This document shows positions 25,939-34,158 of a DNA stretch of 45,172 nucleotides, one piece after another. The stretch comes from CAYVTV01 sp964526475. Lineage in GTDB: Bacteria; Bacteroidota; Bacteroidia; Bacteroidales; GCA-2748055. The stretch is from contig CAZGKF010000022.1 of NCBI GenBank assembly GCA_964526475.1, positions 1 to 45,172 on the forward strand, in the 5' to 3' direction. Position 1 is the stretch's first letter, and every line of letters begins with the position of its first letter. Both the position numbers and the translations under genes were made by a program. The notes below the pieces were generated by a model. The model saw nothing but the letters and a program-made list of their open reading frames with translations. It was not told the origin of the DNA and made no database searches.

Positions 25939-27561
25939 TTATGTAGTCTTTTTAGGCCGGGAAGATACGGAAAGTTTTTTATTATCATCCGGTGTTTTCA
26001 CTTTTGCTCTCCCCGGTGTTTTCCTGTTTTGTTTCGGTTTTTCATTTTCCTGTGTAGTGGTTTTTAAAATTTTACCCGAAACAACCCTGGGGGTTTTTGA
26101 AGTTTTTATCGAAACAACTTTAGTGGGTTTCCTTGTTTTTTCTTTTGCAGAAGATTTTTTTTCCTTTCCGGGAGACGTTTTTACAACTTCTAAACCAGTT
26201 TTCCCTTTGCCTGGTTTTTCCGGTTCGGTTACAGCTTCTTTAAAGATTCCTATTTGTGTTTTTTTTCTTGCAGCAGATTTGAGTTCCATCAATTCCCTGG
26301 AGAGTTTTTCCAGTAATTCATCTTTCTGACTAATTATCAGACTAAGTTTGGAGATTTCATTATCAACGGGTGCTGCAGTCTCAGCGTTCACTCGAATTTC
26401 GAAGTCACTTAAGATATTCATGAAATTAATAAATGCTTCGTAGGGGGAATCAAAAGGATTAAAATATGAATGAACTTCTCCGTCGGAGAAAAATTTAGTT
26501 GACATATAATACAAATGATCACTATTCTGAAGGTTCTCAAAATCTTTAACTAATACAGCATTATTTGTTGAATTTACTTTGTCTTTCAATTCATAAAGTT
26601 TGTTAAAGGCCTGTTGTTGCAATTCGTTGCCAAGCCAGGCAGTAAGATCGCGTTCTTCATCAGCCCAGGAAATAGGGTAAGGTACATGGAGTGGTGCAAT
26701 TGGCTGAAGATTTTCTGCAATTTCTGTCGGAGTGCTGAATTTGAAATTAGTATTTCTCAGGACTTTGCCGGGGAGAGCTTTTAGAAACTCAAATATTCCG
26801 GTTTCTGCAGGCTGGTGTTCCCCAAAAGTTTCATAGTCCATAAAAATATTTACAGTTTCTTCTTTGGCGTCAATTTCTTTAAGCCATTTCATATACTTAC
26901 CTGCAAGAAGAGGGTGTTCCGACCAACTATGATCAGAAAACCTGAAAGCAATATCATCACTTAACTTAAAATTTCTGAGTAATAATTTCAATTTCGGGTT
27001 TATGGAATTATAGTATAAGAAATTTGGGCTCTTCCAGCCAAGAATATGTTTAGCCCCTTCTGTAAGCATTGCTTTATAACCCATTTCAGCGACCATTGCC
27101 CCGATCTCATCAGAATAGATCAATTCGGTCATCCTGAATGCCTGTGGTTCTATTCCAAATAACTCCTTTATTTTTAATTTATGTTTATTAACCTGGGAAA
27201 CGAATTCATCCTTGCTATTAAGAGGGACCAGTGAATGAGCGTATGTTTCGGAGAGGAACTCTACATAGCCTGTTTCGGATAATTTTCTGAAACTGTCGAT
27301 TACTTCAGGAGCATACATTTCAAACTGATCAAGCGCAATACCTGATATGGAATAACTGACTTTAAATTTCCCTTTGTGTTTCTTTAATAACTCCAGCATA
27401 ATTTTGTTTGCAGGCAAATAGCATATGTCGGCAACTTTTCTCAGAATAGATTCATTCAGATAGTCATCATAATAATAATGCTGATTCCCGATGTCGAAAA
27501 ACCGGTATCTTCTGAATCTGAAAGGTTGATGGATCTGAAAATAAAGGCATATTGTTCTCAT
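25939..27561 (-). CDS. GH57 alpha-amylase-type glycoside hydrolase with a Lys-rich tail
   Basis: A GH57 retaining glycosidase acting on alpha-glucans, no signal peptide, so cytoplasmic. It opens with the conserved HQP block (IHQPFRFRRYRFFD). Glu146 in FRMTELIYSDEIG is the expected nucleophile and Asp242 in FMDYETFGEHQ the acid/base. Residues 1-395 carry the catalytic barrel and helical domain. Residues from about 415 to 540 are a low-complexity tail of Lys, Thr, Ser and Pro, absent from most GH57 enzymes and reminiscent of the bL21 tail. Whether it hydrolyses, transfers or branches glucan cannot be told. The GT4 gene lies 27 bases upstream and the fusion gene 59 bases downstream. Confidence 0.93.
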   Translation of the reverse strand: MRTICLYFQIHQPFRFRRYRFFDIGNQHYYYDDYLNESILRKVADICYLPANKIMLELLKKHKGKFKVSYSISGIALDQFEMYAPEVIDSFRKLSETGYVEFLSETYAHSLVPLNSKDEFVSQVNKHKLKIKELFGIEPQAFRMTELIYSDEIGAMVAEMGYKAMLTEGAKHILGWKSPNFLYYNSINPKLKLLLRNFKLSDDIAFRFSDHSWSEHPLLAGKYMKWLKEIDAKEETVNIFMDYETFGEHQPAETGIFEFLKALPGKVLRNTNFKFSTPTEIAENLQPIAPLHVPYPISWADEERDLTAWLGNELQQQAFNKLYELKDKVNSTNNAVLVKDFENLQNSDHLYYMSTKFFSDGEVHSYFNPFDSPYEAFINFMNILSDFEIRVNAETAAPVDNEISKLSLIISQKDELLEKLSRELMELKSAARKKTQIGIFKEAVTEPEKPGKGKTGLEVVKTSPGKEKKSSAKEKTRKPTKVVSIKTSKTPRVVSGKILKTTTQENEKPKQNRKTPGRAKVKTPDDNKKLSVSSRPKKTT

Positions 27562-27588
27562 ATCTTAATATAACTTTTTTTAATTTTT

Positions 27589-28875
27589 TCAGCTAATTAA
27601 ACTTTTATAAATATCAGCAACATGGAGGGCCGAATTTTCCCATTTTAAATTATCCACTTCTTCTTTCCCCAATCTTTTAAACATATCTGCTAAAGCAGGA
27701 TAGCTCAGTAAACCATATATTGCATCGGCCATAGCGTCCACATCCCAGAAATTTATTTTAAGAGCATAATTAAGGATCTCTGAAACGCCTGACTGTTTTG
27801 AAATTATTACCGGAACATTTGATTGCATGGCTTCAAGAGGAGAAATGCCAAAGGGTTCTGAAATAGACGGCATAACATACACATCACTAATTGAAAACAT
27901 TCTGTAAACATCATCGCCCTGTAAAAAACCTGTGAAATGGAACTTGTTGGCTATCCTAAGTGCGGCAACCCTGTGGAGCATACGTGAAAAAAGTTCTCCG
28001 CTTCCTGCCATCACAAATCTTACATTCTTCTTTTTCTGAAGTACCTTGTAAGCTGCTTCAATGAAATATTCAGGCCCTTTTTGCATGGTAACACGGCCAA
28101 GAAAAGTAACTATATTATCATTTATAGATCTTTTAAGTCGTGTTTTCTCCAATTCCCCGATGGGCTGAACAGCATTATAAACAGTAACAACTTTTTCAGG
28201 TGGAACTCCATATTTTTCAATTACTGTATTTCTGGTAAAATTTGAGACGGCAATAATTTTGTCGGCAAACATCATCCCTTTTTTTTCAATCTCATAAACG
28301 GCAGGATTTACATTACCTCCACTTCTGTCGAAATCAGTAGCATGAACATGTATTACCAAAGGTTTTCCGGATTCAATTTTTGCAGCAATTCCAGCAGGGA
28401 AAGTTAACCAGTCATGAGAATGAATTATATCAAAGTCTCCGCTTTCACCAAGAGAGGAAGCTACAATTGCATAGTTTGCTATTTCCTGAAAAAGATTACT
28501 TCCATAAGTGCCTGAGAATTCAATCTTCTCCCGGAAACTTGTATTAATAAATGTTTTTCCTTTGCTCTTCGCACTCATTAGGAGTGTTTTGTATTCCTCG
28601 GGACTGGTATAAGGAATAAGTAATGAATTTATCTCAAGGAATTCAATTTGCTTAAGGAAGTTTTCGTAATTGACAATACGCTTGTTGATCCTGACTTCAT
28701 TCGCTCCCAGTATTTGTATTTTTCTCTGATCTTCATCTCCATATGCTTTTGGTATAATAAAACGTATGTTCATACCTGGAATCCGGGTCAAGCCACTGGT
28801 TAGGCCATATGATGCGGTACCCAAACCTCCTGAAATATGAGGAGGAAATTCCCAGCCAAACATTAAAACTCTCAT
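27589..28875 (-). CDS. GT4 glycosyltransferase of the glycogen cluster
   Basis: A 428-residue GT-B fold enzyme of family GT4. The start MRVLMFGWEFPPHISGGLGTA is the acceptor-loop sequence of starch-synthase-like transferases (the GGLG loop). DFDIIHSHDWLTFPAGI (near 145-160) and VIHVHATDFDRSGG follow, and the sugar-nucleotide side has VTFLGRVTMQKGPEYFIEA and the E-x7-E pair in SEPFGISPLEAM. This resembles enzymes that make alpha-glucan or maltose-1-phosphate, but the donor (UDP- or ADP-glucose) is unproven. It lies between the GH133 gene (7 bases upstream) and the GH57 gene, so it acts in the same pathway. It could prime or extend chains alongside the GT3 domain. Confidence 0.92.
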   Translation of the reverse strand: MRVLMFGWEFPPHISGGLGTASYGLTSGLTRIPGMNIRFIIPKAYGDEDQRKIQILGANEVRINKRIVNYENFLKQIEFLEINSLLIPYTSPEEYKTLLMSAKSKGKTFINTSFREKIEFSGTYGSNLFQEIANYAIVASSLGESGDFDIIHSHDWLTFPAGIAAKIESGKPLVIHVHATDFDRSGGNVNPAVYEIEKKGMMFADKIIAVSNFTRNTVIEKYGVPPEKVVTVYNAVQPIGELEKTRLKRSINDNIVTFLGRVTMQKGPEYFIEAAYKVLQKKKNVRFVMAGSGELFSRMLHRVAALRIANKFHFTGFLQGDDVYRMFSISDVYVMPSISEPFGISPLEAMQSNVPVIISKQSGVSEILNYALKINFWDVDAMADAIYGLLSYPALADMFKRLGKEEVDNLKWENSALHVADIYKSLIS

Positions 28876-28882
28876 TAATATA

Positions 28883-30847
28883 TCAATTATTTATTAATAA
28901 TTTCTGTTCTGCATCAATTATCATTTCATTAATCCTTAATAAGGCGGCTATACTCCAGGCCTGAGAAATTGCTCCTCTGGGATAATGTGGAGGGTCTCCG
29001 TCATATATCTCGGAAATTGTTCCGATACCTGCAATAGTCATATCCTCCTCAAAACCATGATATATCTGTTTTGCTACAGATATACCGGTTTTTTTGTGAA
29101 TTTCCAGATAAACTTTTACAAAATGTTCAAGAAGCCATGGCCATACTGTACCCTGATGGTAAGCAGAATCCCGCTGGTTCTGATCACCTTCGTAGATACC
29201 TTTATAATCTTTACTACTTGGAGATAAAGTTCTTAAACCTTTAGGTGTCAGTAATTCTTTTTCTACAATAGTCAAGACCCCTGATTTCATTTCCTTTTCG
29301 AGTGGGGAATAATCCATTGCTGCTGAAATAATCTGATTAGGCCGGACGGAAAGATCTGTTAAATCACCATTTACTACGTCAGCAAGGTATTCTTTTTTAC
29401 TGCTCCAGAATGTATCAATGAAAGACTTTTTGATTAAATCAGGAAGAGTTTTCCAGGCTCTGATAAATTTATTATCACCAGCTTTTTCCGCCCATTCAAG
29501 GCTGAGGCATACAGCATTATACCACAAACTGTTTATTTCAACAGGCATTCCGGTGCGGGGTGTAACCGGACCGGTGCTTGTTACTGCATCCATCCATGTA
29601 AGGGCTTTGCCTTTCTCACCTGCCCATATTAATCCGTTCTCAAGCATATGAATATTAAAACTTGTCCCATTTCGGTAAGCGTTCAGTATCTCCAGAATGG
29701 TATTCTTATATGTTCCCCATATATCGGAATTTTTATCATATTTTGCATACTGCTGTAATGCCCAGAAAAACCAGAGAGGGGCATCAACAGAATTGAAAAC
29801 AGGATCCTCATCACTGCCCATATTAGGAAAAAGACCTCCTTGCATCCTTCCAGCCATTGTGTCAATTATTTCCCTGGCAGTGTTTATTTTACCTGTAGAG
29901 AGGGTTAATCCCGGAAGTGAAATGAAAGTATCTCTCCCCCAGGCCCCGAACCATGGGTATCCGGCAATAATTTCCGTTTTTCCGTTTTCCCTGACAAGAA
30001 ATTGCTCAGCAGCATTTGTCAAACAATTAATATAGCTGTTACGTGGTATTCTGTTCTTTTTTTCATTGATATATCTGGAATTGAAATTTCCCGGGTCAGG
30101 TATCTCCTCGGTACAGGCGGAAAAAATAAGACTTTCTCCTTTATTAATCTTGCTTTCAAAATATCCGGGAACAAAAAGATCTTCTTTAAAGTCATAGCCT
30201 CTTCTTTGTTCCTCAATGTATTCAATCTTATAATACCAGTCAGGACATGATATGTAATCAACAGGTTTATTAAACTGCATATATAAACCCGGAAAATTTT
30301 CATATAACCTTGACATTATACCATTTTTGACCATTTGAGTTTTGGTATTTGCAAAAAGATTTGCTTTGCTTAAATCATGTACCCTGCGAAAGGCAAGAAA
30401 TGGCCTGATTCTCAAAAAAGTATCCGAGTGAGCCTCTTTGAGTGTGAACTTAATTAATACCTGTTCAGTATCCCTCATCAGAATACTTTCTTTCACCAGT
30501 ACAACTCCTCCCACTCTGTAGGTTGTAACAGCAACATTTTCTGTTTCAAACTTCCTGACATATTTATGGCCTTTGGGAATATATAGATCTCCCTGGTACT
30601 TGTGGATACCCAGGTTGAATTCCTGATCATGCTGAACAACAGTGATATCAATGGTTGATAAAAGAACGTATTTGTCGTCTCCAACAGAATGGCAGGGACA
30701 GATTAATAGTCCATGATATTTTCGGGTATTGCAACCAATAATTGTTGTTGATGCAAAAGACCCTGCTCTGTTAGATCTTAATATCTCCCTATTAAGGGAG
30801 TATTCAAGATTTATCAACTGATCTTTATCAAAATTCAGGTAAGTCAT
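28883..30847 (-). CDS. Glycogen debranching enzyme, amylo-alpha-1,6-glucosidase (GH133)
   Basis: This enzyme removes alpha-1,6-linked glucose stubs from limit dextrin. Residues 1-220 form the N-terminal domain (LINLEYSLNREILRSNRAGSFASTT, NTRKYHGLLICPC). From about 270 the (alpha/alpha)6 barrel begins, with GYPWFGAWGRDTFISLPGL (about 296-314), NSVDAPLWFFWALQQYAKY, GPVTPRTGMPVEINSLWYNA and YHQGTVWPWLLEHFVKVY (about 575-592). The 654-residue length fits the bacterial single-activity form; it lacks the GH13 transferase half of eukaryotic debranching enzyme. It heads the four-gene minus operon GH133-GT4-GH57-GT3/GT35. Confidence 0.95.
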   Translation of the reverse strand: MTYLNFDKDQLINLEYSLNREILRSNRAGSFASTTIIGCNTRKYHGLLICPCHSVGDDKYVLLSTIDITVVQHDQEFNLGIHKYQGDLYIPKGHKYVRKFETENVAVTTYRVGGVVLVKESILMRDTEQVLIKFTLKEAHSDTFLRIRPFLAFRRVHDLSKANLFANTKTQMVKNGIMSRLYENFPGLYMQFNKPVDYISCPDWYYKIEYIEEQRRGYDFKEDLFVPGYFESKINKGESLIFSACTEEIPDPGNFNSRYINEKKNRIPRNSYINCLTNAAEQFLVRENGKTEIIAGYPWFGAWGRDTFISLPGLTLSTGKINTAREIIDTMAGRMQGGLFPNMGSDEDPVFNSVDAPLWFFWALQQYAKYDKNSDIWGTYKNTILEILNAYRNGTSFNIHMLENGLIWAGEKGKALTWMDAVTSTGPVTPRTGMPVEINSLWYNAVCLSLEWAEKAGDNKFIRAWKTLPDLIKKSFIDTFWSSKKEYLADVVNGDLTDLSVRPNQIISAAMDYSPLEKEMKSGVLTIVEKELLTPKGLRTLSPSSKDYKGIYEGDQNQRDSAYHQGTVWPWLLEHFVKVYLEIHKKTGISVAKQIYHGFEEDMTIAGIGTISEIYDGDPPHYPRGAISQAWSIAALLRINEMIIDAEQKLLINN

Positions 30848-31296
30848 AATGGAATAAAAAATTTAATGGTTAATTCAACTGCTGGAATTATCTGTTACAG
30901 TAGAATTTTTCTTAAGAATGCAAAAGTCCGAAATAATTTAATATATTCAAAAAGTTAAATATTATCCTTAAGTAAATTCAATGTTAAGATATGATAAAAA
31001 AATACTCACTGCTAACCTGCGATAGTTTAAAACCACAAACCTGATTCCATTTAATAATTTGTCAATGATTTCGTTCTGCCGTATATGAATTAACCTTTAC
31101 AAAGTACTAATTTTTTAAATATAATGTATATAAAACCATTTTTTATTTTCAGTTGTAAAAAAAATAATAGTAAGCAGTTTCTCAAATATTATTTTTCCTT
31201 ATACTTTCGTTAACATAATTCGTGGTCTTCATTTCTTAATGTTTTTTTAAATAATTTTGCAGCCTCATAGGATCATTAAAAATTAGATAAATACAT
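30848..31296. other. Intergenic region between divergent GH133 and lipoprotein genes
   Basis: This 449-base AT-rich gap holds no convincing frame, tRNA or recognised structured RNA. It must contain the promoter of the glycogen operon (minus) and that of the lipoprotein operon (plus). On the plus side a -7 box is visible at 31252-31259. On the minus side I found only near matches, for example TACTTTG (complement of about 31129-31135), which has one spacer base too few. Confidence 0.5.
31252..31259 (+). promoter_or_regulatory. Putative -7 box for the DUF4369 lipoprotein operon
   Basis: TAATTTTG fits TAnnTTTG exactly and is followed by C. A start near 31265 gives a leader of about 32 bases to the ATG at 31297. 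The -33 region has only TTTC at a suitable place. Confidence 0.45.
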
Positions 31297-32067
31297 ATGA
31301 AATATTCTCTTTTTATATTTTTTCTTACCCTTATTATATCATCATGCAGATCTGATCATCCTGGTCAGAATAGAGAAAAATCAGAGGATATCAGAGACTT
31401 CTCCATTATGGGCAGTTTAAATGAAGGGCGTGAGAATTTATTATTTTTTGAAGAGTTAACATCAGGTGGCTTTATTCATATCGATACGATACGGACTGAT
31501 AAAGAGGGGTATTTCAGATTTAAGCATGCTGCAAACTTCCCTACTCTTTATGCGCTGAGGGTTATTGAAGGGAATAAGGTATTCATCTTACCGCGTGAAA
31601 ATGAAAATATTTTCCTCCGCGGCAATTATACATTTGATGAATACAAACTTAATGGGTCTCCTGACTCTGAGGCAATTGCCGATCTTCATTTCAAAACCCG
31701 GCAATTCCTGCAAGCTGCCGATACTATCGCAATAATTACCCGTGACAGTATTAAAAGTCCTGATTATAAAAAAATAAAAATCAAACTTATTGCTGAATAT
31801 GACAGCCTTTATTCTGCATTACGGCAATATTCGATAGATTTTATTGAAAAAAACCTGGAGTCTCCGGTAACCATTTTTGCTTTAAACAATAAAATAGGCC
31901 CTGATGTCTATGTTTTTGATATCATGGCAGATATTGAGTTATATTCCAGAACTGACTCCATCCTTTATAATAAATTTCCTGATTTTCCGCCTTTGAAAAC
32001 TTTACATAATAAACTAAATGTTATTAAATTGCAGTTGTCGGGGAAAAAGTCATTGAATGTTAAATAA
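31297..32067 (+). CDS. DUF4369-containing lipoprotein, no thioredoxin domain
   Basis: A 256-residue predicted lipoprotein: MKYSLFIFFLTLIISSC gives lipidated Cys17. Residues 33-125 match the DUF4369 beta domain (FSIMGSLNEGRENLLFFEEL, DTIRTDKEGYFRFK, YALRVIEGNKVFILPRENENIFLRGNY), which in Bacteroidota usually sits in front of a TlpA-like thioredoxin domain. The rest is helical and the protein ends where that domain would start. It aligns by eye along its whole length with the first 230 residues of the next gene product, so the two are tandem paralogs and this copy has lost or never had the thioredoxin part. Function unknown. Confidence 0.82.
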   Translation: MKYSLFIFFLTLIISSCRSDHPGQNREKSEDIRDFSIMGSLNEGRENLLFFEELTSGGFIHIDTIRTDKEGYFRFKHAANFPTLYALRVIEGNKVFILPRENENIFLRGNYTFDEYKLNGSPDSEAIADLHFKTRQFLQAADTIAIITRDSIKSPDYKKIKIKLIAEYDSLYSALRQYSIDFIEKNLESPVTIFALNNKIGPDVYVFDIMADIELYSRTDSILYNKFPDFPPLKTLHNKLNVIKLQLSGKKSLNVK

Positions 32068-32084
32068 TTATAAATTTTAAACCA

Positions 32085-32228
32085 TGAGTCCATTCCGAAA
32101 AGTAAAATATTCTGTTCTCAACTGTTTTACTCCCCGACCTCCTAAAGGGGGAGTGCCTAATAATGAGCAATTTACTAAAGTCCCCTTTAGTGGGTTTAGG
32201 GGTGAATTTACTTTTCGGAGCAGACTCA
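32085..32228. repeat. MITE-like palindromic element upstream of the TlpA-like lipoprotein gene
   Basis: The 22-base ends (32085-32106 and 32207-32228) are inverted copies differing only at three central bases: TGAGTC, three variable bases, then TCCGAAAAGTAAA. Inside is a second imperfect inverted pair, CCCCGACCTCCTAAAGGGGG (32132-32151) against TCCCCTTTAGTGGGTTTAGG (32181-32200). G- and C-runs stand out from the AT-rich surroundings. It encodes no protein; a frame running through it is incidental. The CCCTAAAGGG type of core recalls intergenic repeats common in Bacteroidota genomes, but copies elsewhere cannot be seen here. Confidence 0.72.
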
Positions 32229-32233
32229 GCCAT

Positions 32234-33394
32234 ATGAGATTAAAAATTCTGTTTATTTCTGCTCTGATAAGTATTGCATTAATCAGCTGCAGCAAAAAAA
32301 ATACTGTAATCATTCAGGGAACTCTTGAGGAAGGTAGCGGAAATATGATTTATCTTGAAAGACTTGATATTAACCGGGCAATTGTTCTTGATTCAGTTAA
32401 GATAAGTAAGAATGATAATTTTCGTTTTCGTTCCACATTGAATAATCCTGATATATACATGTTAAGGAATAACAGAGGTCGTTTTTTAACTTTTATGCCT
32501 CAAGCAGGTGAAAGAATTAGTATATACGGGAACTATCAGAATCCCGGAAAAGAATACAGAATTGAAGGTTCAGCAGAGTCAGAAAAAATTAAGTTGCTTG
32601 CAGATAAACTGAGTAATACAAAAGCAGCTATCAAAGAGCTTGAAATTTCAAGAGGAAAAGATTCCACCCTAACTGAATCACAAAATTCTAAATACCTTGC
32701 GCGTAGGAGTGAGATAGTAACAGACCAGAGAAATTTCTCTATACGGTTTATAATTGAAAATCTGAATTCCATCTCGGGTATTTACGCACTTTATCAGACT
32801 ATTGATGAAGGACAACTTGTACTTGGGGAAAACACGGATATTCAGTATATGAAAATACTGGCCGACAGTCTCTCAGTTAAATATCCTGAAGTGCCTCTTG
32901 TTGTTTCATTTGTTAATGATGCAAGGGAAAGTGAGCGCCGGTATTATAATCAGTTAGTTTTAATTGATAAACTTAAGGAAGCTTCCACTGAAATGCCCGA
33001 TATTGTACTTCCGGATATGAATGGAAACAATATTAAGCTGTCTTCTCTTAAAGGGAAAACTGTACTTTTGTATTTCTGGTCTTCTATATCAATACCAAGC
33101 AGGAATCAAAATCCCTCATTGCATGGTATTTACGAAAAATATAAGCATAAGGGTTTTGAGGTTTATGCCGTATCGCTTGACAATGATAGAGAAATGTGGG
33201 AAAGAGCAGTAAGGATTGATGAACTTCAATGGATAAATGTCAGTGACCTGAAGTTCCCGGAATCTGAAGCAGCCTTGCTTTATAATGTAAGAAATATTCC
33301 TGTAAATTTTCTTATTAATAAACAGGGAGATATTATTGCACGTGATCTTTATGGTAGTGAACTGGAGAAATGGCTGAGTAACATTTTAAACTGA
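32234..33394 (+). CDS. TlpA-like lipoprotein (DUF4369 plus thioredoxin fold) with both active Cys replaced by Ser
   Basis: A 386-residue predicted lipoprotein. I chose ATG 32234 because MRLKILFISALISIALISC is a clean lipoprotein signal (Cys19); the in-frame ATG at 32084 would add 50 residues read through the repeat. Residues 25-115 are DUF4369, 120-240 a helical linker, and 248-386 a thioredoxin/AhpC fold (MPDIVLPDMNGNNIKLSSLKGKTVLLYFW, the cis-Pro loop NIPVNFLINKQGDII). The redox centre, normally WCxPC, reads ISIPS, giving Ser286 and Ser289, so no disulfide exchange is possible there. The lpxH gene follows 5 bases later. It may be a structural or binding protein. Confidence 0.86.
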   Translation: MRLKILFISALISIALISCSKKNTVIIQGTLEEGSGNMIYLERLDINRAIVLDSVKISKNDNFRFRSTLNNPDIYMLRNNRGRFLTFMPQAGERISIYGNYQNPGKEYRIEGSAESEKIKLLADKLSNTKAAIKELEISRGKDSTLTESQNSKYLARRSEIVTDQRNFSIRFIIENLNSISGIYALYQTIDEGQLVLGENTDIQYMKILADSLSVKYPEVPLVVSFVNDARESERRYYNQLVLIDKLKEASTEMPDIVLPDMNGNNIKLSSLKGKTVLLYFWSSISIPSRNQNPSLHGIYEKYKHKGFEVYAVSLDNDREMWERAVRIDELQWINVSDLKFPESEAALLYNVRNIPVNFLINKQGDIIARDLYGSELEKWLSNILN

Positions 33395-33399
33395 AGAAT

Positions 33400-34158
33400 T
33401 TGAAAGAAGAGAAAAAGATATACTTCATATCCGATGCGCATCTGGGGCTGCTCCCAAAAGAGAAAAGCATGATGAGGGAGAGACTTCTTGTGGAATGGCT
33501 CGATTATGTTAAAAAGGACGCCGGTATTATTTTTCTTATGGGCGATATCTTTGATTACTGGTTTGAATACCGTAAAGTTGTTCCGAGAGGGTTTGTGAGA
33601 TTTCTCGGCAAACTTGCTGAATTAACAGATAATGGTATTGAGATAAATTACTTTACCGGGAATCACGATGTATGGATATTTGATTATCTTCCTGCGGAGA
33701 CAGGTGTGAATGTTTTCAGGGAACCCCTTATAACTCAAATAGGAGGAAAGAAGTTCTACCTCGCCCATGGTGATGGGATAGGTCCCGGAGGAACTTCCTA
33801 TAAACTTCTAAAAATAATTTTCAGGTGCCCCTTGCTTCAATGGATGTATGCAAGAATACATCCTAATTTAGCGACTTCCTTTGCACATCGCTGGTCAAAC
33901 CGAAGCAGATTATCAAAAGGAGCCTTTACAGGATTTCTTGGAGAAGATAAGGAGCAGTTAATCCTACATGCCCGTAAGCTTCTTGAAAAAGAACATTTCG
34001 ATTTTTTCATTTTCGGCCACCGTCATTTACCTCTTGACCTGGAATTAAATCAATCTTCACGGGTTATTTATCTGGGCGACTGGTTTATAAATTTCACCTA
34101 TGCTGTGTTTGAAGAAGGATATCTTAAACTGAAACACTATCTGAAAGAAAAGCCCTAA
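33400..34158 (+). CDS. lpxH: UDP-2,3-diacylglucosamine diphosphatase (LpxH-type)
   Basis: This metallophosphoesterase makes lipid X in lipid A synthesis. The 252 residues show the calcineurin-like metal sites in order: ISDAHLG (near 11), MGDIFDYWFEYR (near 46), TGNHDVW (near 88), HGDGIGPGG (near 124) and FGHRHLPL (near 207). The length and DYW motif match LpxH, not the LpxI or LpxG replacements. Start is TTG with no better codon nearby. It is the third gene of the lipoprotein operon, and its stop overlaps the fumC stop by four bases, tail to tail. Some Bacteroidota LpxH-like proteins have uncertain specificity. Confidence 0.9.
   Translation: MKEEKKIYFISDAHLGLLPKEKSMMRERLLVEWLDYVKKDAGIIFLMGDIFDYWFEYRKVVPRGFVRFLGKLAELTDNGIEINYFTGNHDVWIFDYLPAETGVNVFREPLITQIGGKKFYLAHGDGIGPGGTSYKLLKIIFRCPLLQWMYARIHPNLATSFAHRWSNRSRLSKGAFTGFLGEDKEQLILHARKLLEKEHFDFFIFGHRHLPLDLELNQSSRVIYLGDWFINFTYAVFEEGYLKLKHYLKEKP

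Noticed and set aside
25934..26329. 131-codon plus-strand frame opposite the GH57 tail
   Set aside because: Same artefact: the complement of Lys-rich codons reads as Phe, Leu, Ser and Val; the GH57 frame has clear family motifs.
32084..32233. 50-residue N-terminal extension of the TlpA-like lipoprotein
   Set aside because: The added residues are read through the palindromic repeat and would bury the lipoprotein signal that begins at 32234.
32077..32313. 78-codon minus-strand frame with LNPLKGT and PPLGGRGV
   Set aside because: This is the reverse reading of the palindromic repeat plus the signal-peptide codons; such phrases arise from repeats of this kind, not from a protein.
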